A stretch of DNA of 64,000 bases, from the NCBI GenBank assembly GCA_964387945.1, contig CAYLYX010000005.1, forward strand, positions 62,001-126,000, written 5' to 3'. Below the pieces are notes generated by a model. That model did no database searches. It was not told the DNA's origin and worked only from the letters and a program-made list of their open reading frames with translations. The position numbers and the translations under genes are program-made. Positions 59,870 through 64,000 of this stretch are shown here, piece after piece. Source of the DNA: Parvicella sp964387945 (lineage in GTDB: Bacteria; Bacteroidota; Bacteroidia; Flavobacteriales_D; Parvicellaceae). How positions within the stretch are numbered: position 1 is the stretch's first letter; each line of letters opens with the position of its first letter.

Positions 59870-60421
59870 ATGAAGCCTTACTACTTGTTGCCAGCGTTCG
59901 TTTTCTTATTAGTTTTCTCATCGTGTTCTAACAAACCAACAGATGAAGAAAAGAGAGTCGCAATTGAAACCATTTTAGAAGAATACAACGATTGTGTAGC
60001 CGAGGCAGAAACTCATCAAGATTGCAAGACTTTTACGGCTAGAGCAATTTGCGAATACAACGGACTAGACGACCTGAAAGAAGACGGAGAGTACATCATG
60101 TATGACGAGATTTACGACTTCATCACCTCGGGTGATTCTTGGAAAAGCTTGGGTTTTGCTCCAGACCAAGAGGTTATGACAGAAGCTCAAGATTTAGCGA
60201 ATCAAGGATATGCCGTTATCGCGGTTAACACCGAAGATAAGCACAAGTTCACCGTACTAATTGTAAAAGGAGAATTGAGTAAATCAGGAAAATGGGACGC
60301 AGAAGTTCCTACTTGTGCAGCTTTTTTCCCTGCGAGCAGTAGTATGGAAGCCTTTATCAATCAAACCATCAACTATGCCTGGAGCAGTCCAGATGGTGTT
60401 GAATTCTTCGTGAAAAGATAA
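59870..60421 (+). CDS. Lipoprotein, possible papain-like amidase fold
   Basis: 183 residues. Lipobox in MKPYYLLPAFVFLLVFSSC. The mature part has CKTFTARAICEYNGLDDLK (a Cys at the start of a helix), WKSLGF, ANQGYAVIAVNTEDKHKFTVLIVKG and NYAWSSPDGVEFFVKR. This order resembles small secreted NlpC/P60-like amidases, where the Cys and the later His form the catalytic pair; here the GHV triplet is KHK, so activity is doubtful. Between two lipoprotein/secreted genes on the same strand. Confidence 0.5.
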   Translation: MKPYYLLPAFVFLLVFSSCSNKPTDEEKRVAIETILEEYNDCVAEAETHQDCKTFTARAICEYNGLDDLKEDGEYIMYDEIYDFITSGDSWKSLGFAPDQEVMTEAQDLANQGYAVIAVNTEDKHKFTVLIVKGELSKSGKWDAEVPTCAAFFPASSSMEAFINQTINYAWSSPDGVEFFVKR

Positions 60422-60480
60422 TTTGTGGAAAATTCAACCCTTCTGCATCTTTAGTGTATAACATATTTAAACAAGTTATT

Positions 60481-61380
60481 ATGCTAAGGTCAGTATTACT
60501 CACACTATTCCTATTCAACCTTACTTTATTAGTAGGTCAGAATCAATATAAAGTTTTCGGAACGATTCAAGATGAAGCGAAAGAGCCGCTTCCATTCTGC
60601 AACGTTGTCCTAAAACTAGATGATCAAATTGTACTAGGCGCTCTAACTGATTTGGATGGAAAATTTGTCCTTGCCCCAGTTGAGCCCGGAAATTATAAAC
60701 TGGAGGTAAGCTATGTGGGATATGAAACATTGACAAAAAAGGTTAAGGTGCAAAACCATGACGTAGCCATCGACCTAGGACTTATTGAAATGTACTCGCA
60801 AATTGAATTGCTGAAACCCATTATTTATCTTTATCCCGAGTCAACCACAGAAGTTGCGGTAAAACTTGACTATGCTGGAAAACTACTTTATACCTACCCA
60901 GAATATCCAGCAGCAGGATGGGAAGTAACAGCACATCCAGACGGCACATTGTTCAATGAAGAAAATAAAGAGTACTATGCGCTATTCTGGGAAGGCGTTC
61001 CCTTTGAAGAACTACACATTGGAGATGAAGGATTTGTAGTAAAAGGAGAAGAAACTGTTGCATTCCTTGAAGAAGCCTTAGAAACACTCGGACTTAATCG
61101 AAGAGAAGCCATGGAGTTCATTATTTTTTGGCAGCCACGAATGCAAAGCAATCCTTATAATCTGATTCATTTCAGTACAACAGAATACGAGGCACTTGCA
61201 AAGCTGCATATTACACCTACTCCAGAAACTATTCTGCGTGTGATGATGGTATTTCAACCTCTCTCACACCCGATAGACATTAAGCCACAAGACTTGTCTT
61301 CGTTACAAAAAGAGAGAAAAGGGTTTACAGTTGTAGAATGGGGAGGTACCGAACTATCGCCAGTAATTTGCAGGGAATAA
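60481..61380 (+). CDS. Carboxypeptidase-regulatory-like N-domain fused to KPxIYLYPE domain
   Basis: 299 residues with signal peptide (MLRSVLLTLFLFNLTLLVGQ). Residues about 22-95 form a CarboxypepD_reg-like beta-sandwich (YKVFGTIQDEAKEPLPFCNVVLK, DLDGKFVLAPVEPGNYKLEVSYVGY). From residue 112 the sequence KPIIYLYPESTTEVAVKLDY starts a second domain of about 180 residues with GWEVTAHPDGTL, LFWEG, GFVVKG, EFIIFWQPRM, and FTVVEWGG. The same domain ends the next gene. ATG 60481 is preferred because the upstream GTG at 60454 leaves an odd N-terminus. No known catalytic motif. Confidence 0.75.
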   Translation: MLRSVLLTLFLFNLTLLVGQNQYKVFGTIQDEAKEPLPFCNVVLKLDDQIVLGALTDLDGKFVLAPVEPGNYKLEVSYVGYETLTKKVKVQNHDVAIDLGLIEMYSQIELLKPIIYLYPESTTEVAVKLDYAGKLLYTYPEYPAAGWEVTAHPDGTLFNEENKEYYALFWEGVPFEELHIGDEGFVVKGEETVAFLEEALETLGLNRREAMEFIIFWQPRMQSNPYNLIHFSTTEYEALAKLHITPTPETILRVMMVFQPLSHPIDIKPQDLSSLQKERKGFTVVEWGGTELSPVICRE

Positions 61381-61411
61381 ATCTGTGGAATTTTAGTTAT
61401 TCTAATACCGT

Positions 61412-62530
61412 ATGATTGTGCGTTTCATTTTAATATCAATAGTAGTCCTCATCTGTAGTTTAGGACTTGGTCAATCGAAAGAGACTTGTCCAACAATAAT
61501 TAACTTCAGAGATCTTGGAAATCAGCAAAACAGTGATATTAAATTGTTGGATATAAACTACCGATATTTTTTTGAAACAAGTTTTGCCCAAAATCCTGAG
61601 ATTATGCTTTACCCAGTTTCCTTCTTTAGTTCGCGGGTTATGCCATTCGACATAGGTTTGGGTGGAGGAATTTCTATTTCGGAACCCGTGTCTTATGGTT
61701 ATGGTAAATTCTATGTACTCAAAAACTTTTCCAGACCCGCTTATCGATTCTACTCATTCGGCATTGGCGGTTATACGGATTTCATTTTCGGGAATAAATC
61801 ACAACGATTTGGAGTTGAATTAGCCAATAATTTTAGAATTGGAGATAGAGGCTCAGTTCGACTTTTGGTAGGTAGTGCCTACCAGAGTTTTGAAAAACGA
61901 TGGCAATTCAATTTAGGACTCTCTTTAACCATTAACAAGTACGCACGACCGCTAATTATGCATAGAAAGCCGGTTCTTTACGCATATAATGAAGATAGCA
62001 TCCAGGTAGACATCAAACTTAACTATAACGGAGAGCTAACATTTGTTTATCCATCATTCGATGAGCGCTGGGATGTAACCGTTTGTCCGGACGGTATGGT
62101 ACAAGACAATACCACCTTCAAAAAGTACCCGTATCTATTCTGGGAAGGAAAGTATCACTCATCTGTTCTGGGAGACATTGATTACGGATTTGTAGTACAA
62201 AATGCAGAACTAGTTCCTTTTTTGGAGGATAAGTTAAGCGAAATAGGGCTTAACGCCACTGAGATAACGGACTTTATTACTTTTTGGGTGCCGTTACTAA
62301 ACGAAAAGCAATACGCGATTAAATTCTACCAACAAGACGCTTGCAATTCCCTTGCTACGTATGATGTTTTTCCTGTTCCCGACAACTTTCTGAGACTCTA
62401 CGTAACCTTTGAAGCAGTAAATGGTCAGGTTAATCTTCTGACACCCACACTCCATTCGATCAGCAGAACTGGTTTCACGCTAGTGGAGTGGGGAGGCATG
62501 ATTCTTAATGAAGAGGTGGCGGAAGAGTGA
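61412..62530 (+). CDS. Barrel-like N-domain fused to KPxLYAY domain (paralogue of previous C-domain)
   Basis: 372 residues with signal peptide (ends near LGLGQSK). Residues about 25-180 look like a small outer-membrane barrel (LDINYRYFFETSF, GLGGGISISEP, YSFGIGGYTDFIFG, FNLGLSLTINKYA). From residue 186 KPVLYAYNEDSIQVDIKLNY opens the domain shared with the preceding gene, including RWDVTVCPDGMV, LFWEG, GFVVQN, DFITFWVPLL, FTLVEWGG. 31 nt separate the two genes. The barrel/domain combination is unusual; function unknown. Confidence 0.7.
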   Translation: MIVRFILISIVVLICSLGLGQSKETCPTIINFRDLGNQQNSDIKLLDINYRYFFETSFAQNPEIMLYPVSFFSSRVMPFDIGLGGGISISEPVSYGYGKFYVLKNFSRPAYRFYSFGIGGYTDFIFGNKSQRFGVELANNFRIGDRGSVRLLVGSAYQSFEKRWQFNLGLSLTINKYARPLIMHRKPVLYAYNEDSIQVDIKLNYNGELTFVYPSFDERWDVTVCPDGMVQDNTTFKKYPYLFWEGKYHSSVLGDIDYGFVVQNAELVPFLEDKLSEIGLNATEITDFITFWVPLLNEKQYAIKFYQQDACNSLATYDVFPVPDNFLRLYVTFEAVNGQVNLLTPTLHSISRTGFTLVEWGGMILNEEVAEE

Positions 62531-62561
62531 GCGTAAATTTTGTAATTGATGCTTTCTGCGT

Positions 62562-62569
62562 TAACTTTG
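62562..62569 (+). promoter_or_regulatory. -7 promoter element (TAACTTTG)
   Basis: Exact TAnnTTTG with TTTG at 62539-62542 as -33 candidate (19 nt spacing). Predicted start about 62573, followed by GTG 62584 or TTG 62590. Confidence 0.65.
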
Positions 62570-62583
62570 AGAGGTTGAATCAA

Positions 62584-64000
62584 GTGATCTTGAAAAAAGC
62601 AATCTACCTCATATTATTCTTCCTGCCGTTTGCTACGATAGCTCAGAATGCAAAACAATTTATCGAATATGCAGATGAAAACTTTGAACTGGGAGATTAT
62701 TATGGTGCATCCCTTTATTATAAAAAGGCGATGGACCTAGATAGCGTCAACATTCATTTGTTGTACAAATATGCTACCGCTCTAAGGATGTACAATAACT
62801 ACTCAGGTGCTGAATACTATTACTACAAAATTACGGACAAAGATAAGGGTGGAAGAATCTACCCGGATGCAGTCTATTGGTTGGCGCATATGCAAAAATT
62901 CAATGCAGACTATCAGGAAGCTAGAAAATCATTTAAGCGAGCAAAATCTACATTCGGAAAGAATAAAAAGTCATACGAATATTTGAAGTCAAAACAGGAA
63001 GTGTCCAGTTGCAGCTATGCTAGGAAAAACTATACCGATAGTATTCCCAACTGCACAGTTAAAAATGCTGGTGCTGGTATCAACACAACAGACTCTGAGT
63101 TTAGTGCCTATCCGGTGAATGGAGAATTATTTTTTAGTTCACTGCGATCCGATAAAATGGGAGAAGAATTGGAGGTCTTTTCTCCAACCGACTATAAGTT
63201 AGCCATTTACAACGCAGAGGAAATTGATTTTTGGCAAACCAAATCAAAGTTACCAGCTGAGATCAACGCGTCTCAATTGCATAACGCGAATGGGTGTCTC
63301 AGTCCAGATCAAAAGAAATTTTACTTCACCCGCTGTGATAGCCTCTCGGATTGCAAAATCTACGTGAGTGAATTCAAAAATGGAAAATGGGAATCCCCCA
63401 CTCCACTTTCCGAAAAGATTAATCACCCAAAGGCAAAGCGAACTACTCAACCAAACATTGCAACAATCGGTGATCAAACGTTTCTGTTATTTGTTTCTGA
63501 TCGTCCGGGTGGTGAAGGAGACCTAGATATTTGGTACAGCGAAATCCTTGATGCAGGTACCTTTGGTAAAGCTAAGAATGCAGGAAGTAAGGTAAACACT
63601 TTGGACCCTGATATCACTCCCTACTACCACAACGAATCCCAAACTTTGTATTTTTCATCCACATGGCATAAGGGCTTTGGAGGGTTTGATGTGTTTAGTT
63701 CGAAAGGAGTTTTGGATAGTTTGGGAGAACCTGAAAACTTGCTCGCACCCATTAATACACAGTGGAATGATCTGTATTATGTACTCGATAGTTCAGAGAC
63801 AAAAGGCTACCTAACTTCAAATCGGCTAGGAGTTTTTTATAAAAAAGGGCCTACTTGCTGCAACGACATCTGGGAAGTTGATTTCAAAAAGCCAGAAGAT
63901 GTCGCAAAAAATGAGATTAAAAATCTGGATGATCTCAATAAGTTTTTGCCGGTGACGCTTTACTTTCATAACGATAGGCCGGGACCTAAGAGTTTAGACA
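62584..64000 (+). CDS. PorE-like TPR/PD40 (OmpA family) protein, 3' end outside window
   Basis: Open to the right edge (472 codons seen). Start GTG 62584 or TTG 62590 (LKKAIYLILFFLPFATIAQ is the signal peptide); no ATG is available, and the promoter at 62562-62569 agrees. TPR-like helices follow (about 22-120; FELGDYYGASLYYKKAMDLD), then PD40-type propeller units (FSAYPVNGELFFSSLRSDK, GCLSPDQKKFYFTRC, FLLFVSDRPGGEGDLDIWY, QTLYFSSTWHKGFGGFDVF, GYLTSNR). The last visible phrase LPVTLYFHNDRPGP typically precedes a C-terminal OmpA peptidoglycan-binding domain in this Bacteroidota family linked to T9SS (PorE). Confidence 0.8.
   Translation, partial: MILKKAIYLILFFLPFATIAQNAKQFIEYADENFELGDYYGASLYYKKAMDLDSVNIHLLYKYATALRMYNNYSGAEYYYYKITDKDKGGRIYPDAVYWLAHMQKFNADYQEARKSFKRAKSTFGKNKKSYEYLKSKQEVSSCSYARKNYTDSIPNCTVKNAGAGINTTDSEFSAYPVNGELFFSSLRSDKMGEELEVFSPTDYKLAIYNAEEIDFWQTKSKLPAEINASQLHNANGCLSPDQKKFYFTRCDSLSDCKIYVSEFKNGKWESPTPLSEKINHPKAKRTTQPNIATIGDQTFLLFVSDRPGGEGDLDIWYSEILDAGTFGKAKNAGSKVNTLDPDITPYYHNESQTLYFSSTWHKGFGGFDVFSSKGVLDSLGEPENLLAPINTQWNDLYYVLDSSETKGYLTSNRLGVFYKKGPTCCNDIWEVDFKKPEDVAKNEIKNLDDLNKFLPVTLYFHNDRPGPKSLD

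Noticed and set aside
1..64000. tRNA, rRNA, CRISPR arrays or IS elements
   Set aside because: No cloverleaf, rRNA-like segment, regularly spaced direct repeats or transposase found by eye; a tRNAscan-SE/CRISPR scan would settle this.

Overview
The window reads as chromosomal DNA of a Bacteroidota member, most likely of the order Flavobacteriales. The reasons are the recurring TAnnTTTG promoter element, the near absence of Shine-Dalgarno sequences, a PorQ-type type IX secretion protein, a MutS2 without a Smr domain, a fused E1 alpha/beta 2-oxoacid dehydrogenase, many SPII lipoproteins, and a PD40/TPR protein of the PorE/OmpA type at the right edge. No rRNA, tRNA, insertion sequence, prophage or CRISPR array was seen.

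Layout. 0-4.7 kb: RND efflux pump permease and its TolC-like lipoprotein, with a terminator shared with convergent ruvC. 5.2-9.1 kb: a tightly packed plus-strand run (YbhN-like membrane protein, GT2 glycosyltransferase, OppC-like permease, lipoprotein), then uvrA. 12.0-13.5 kb: a small accessory patch of orphan ORFs bounded by ATAAC...GTTAT imperfect inverted repeats, resembling a gene-cassette region. 13.6-26.2 kb: envelope and housekeeping genes (PorQ, a K+/H+ antiporter, an Asp/Met-rich secreted protein, a TPR lipoprotein, peptide deformylase, a TPMT-like methyltransferase, TspO, hypotheticals).

26.2-34.7 kb is the most coherent block: a minus-strand operon hemA-hemC-hemD-hemE-hemB-hemL, divergent from hemH-hemG. 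Together these make heme from glutamyl-tRNA except for coproporphyrinogen oxidase, which is absent here. The hemA/hemH intergenic region carries a perfect 14-bp palindrome placed like an activator site for both directions.

34.8-44.4 kb: a catalytic/non-catalytic M16 peptidase pair, small lipoproteins, a secreted protein usually misnamed asparagine synthetase B, a frameshifted gene remnant, mutS2 and a secreted hypothetical. 44.4-51.6 kb: mnmD, an intergenic stretch with an orphan strong terminator (candidate small RNA), the fused branched-chain E1, an RsmF-like rRNA methyltransferase, a GT39-like membrane protein and a small secreted protein. 51.6-64 kb: a PAS/SpoIIE signalling phosphatase, a glycine-rich secreted adhesin-like protein, a nuclease-fold-like hypothetical with degenerate motif, DUF5777 and YceI proteins, lipoproteins, and a tandem pair of genes with a common C-terminal domain on two unrelated N-terminal modules. 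The window ends inside a PorE-like gene.

Many predicted promoters lie only 2-8 nt upstream of the start codon, which suggests frequent leaderless or near-leaderless transcripts. Functions are assigned from motifs and family memory only; no database search was possible.
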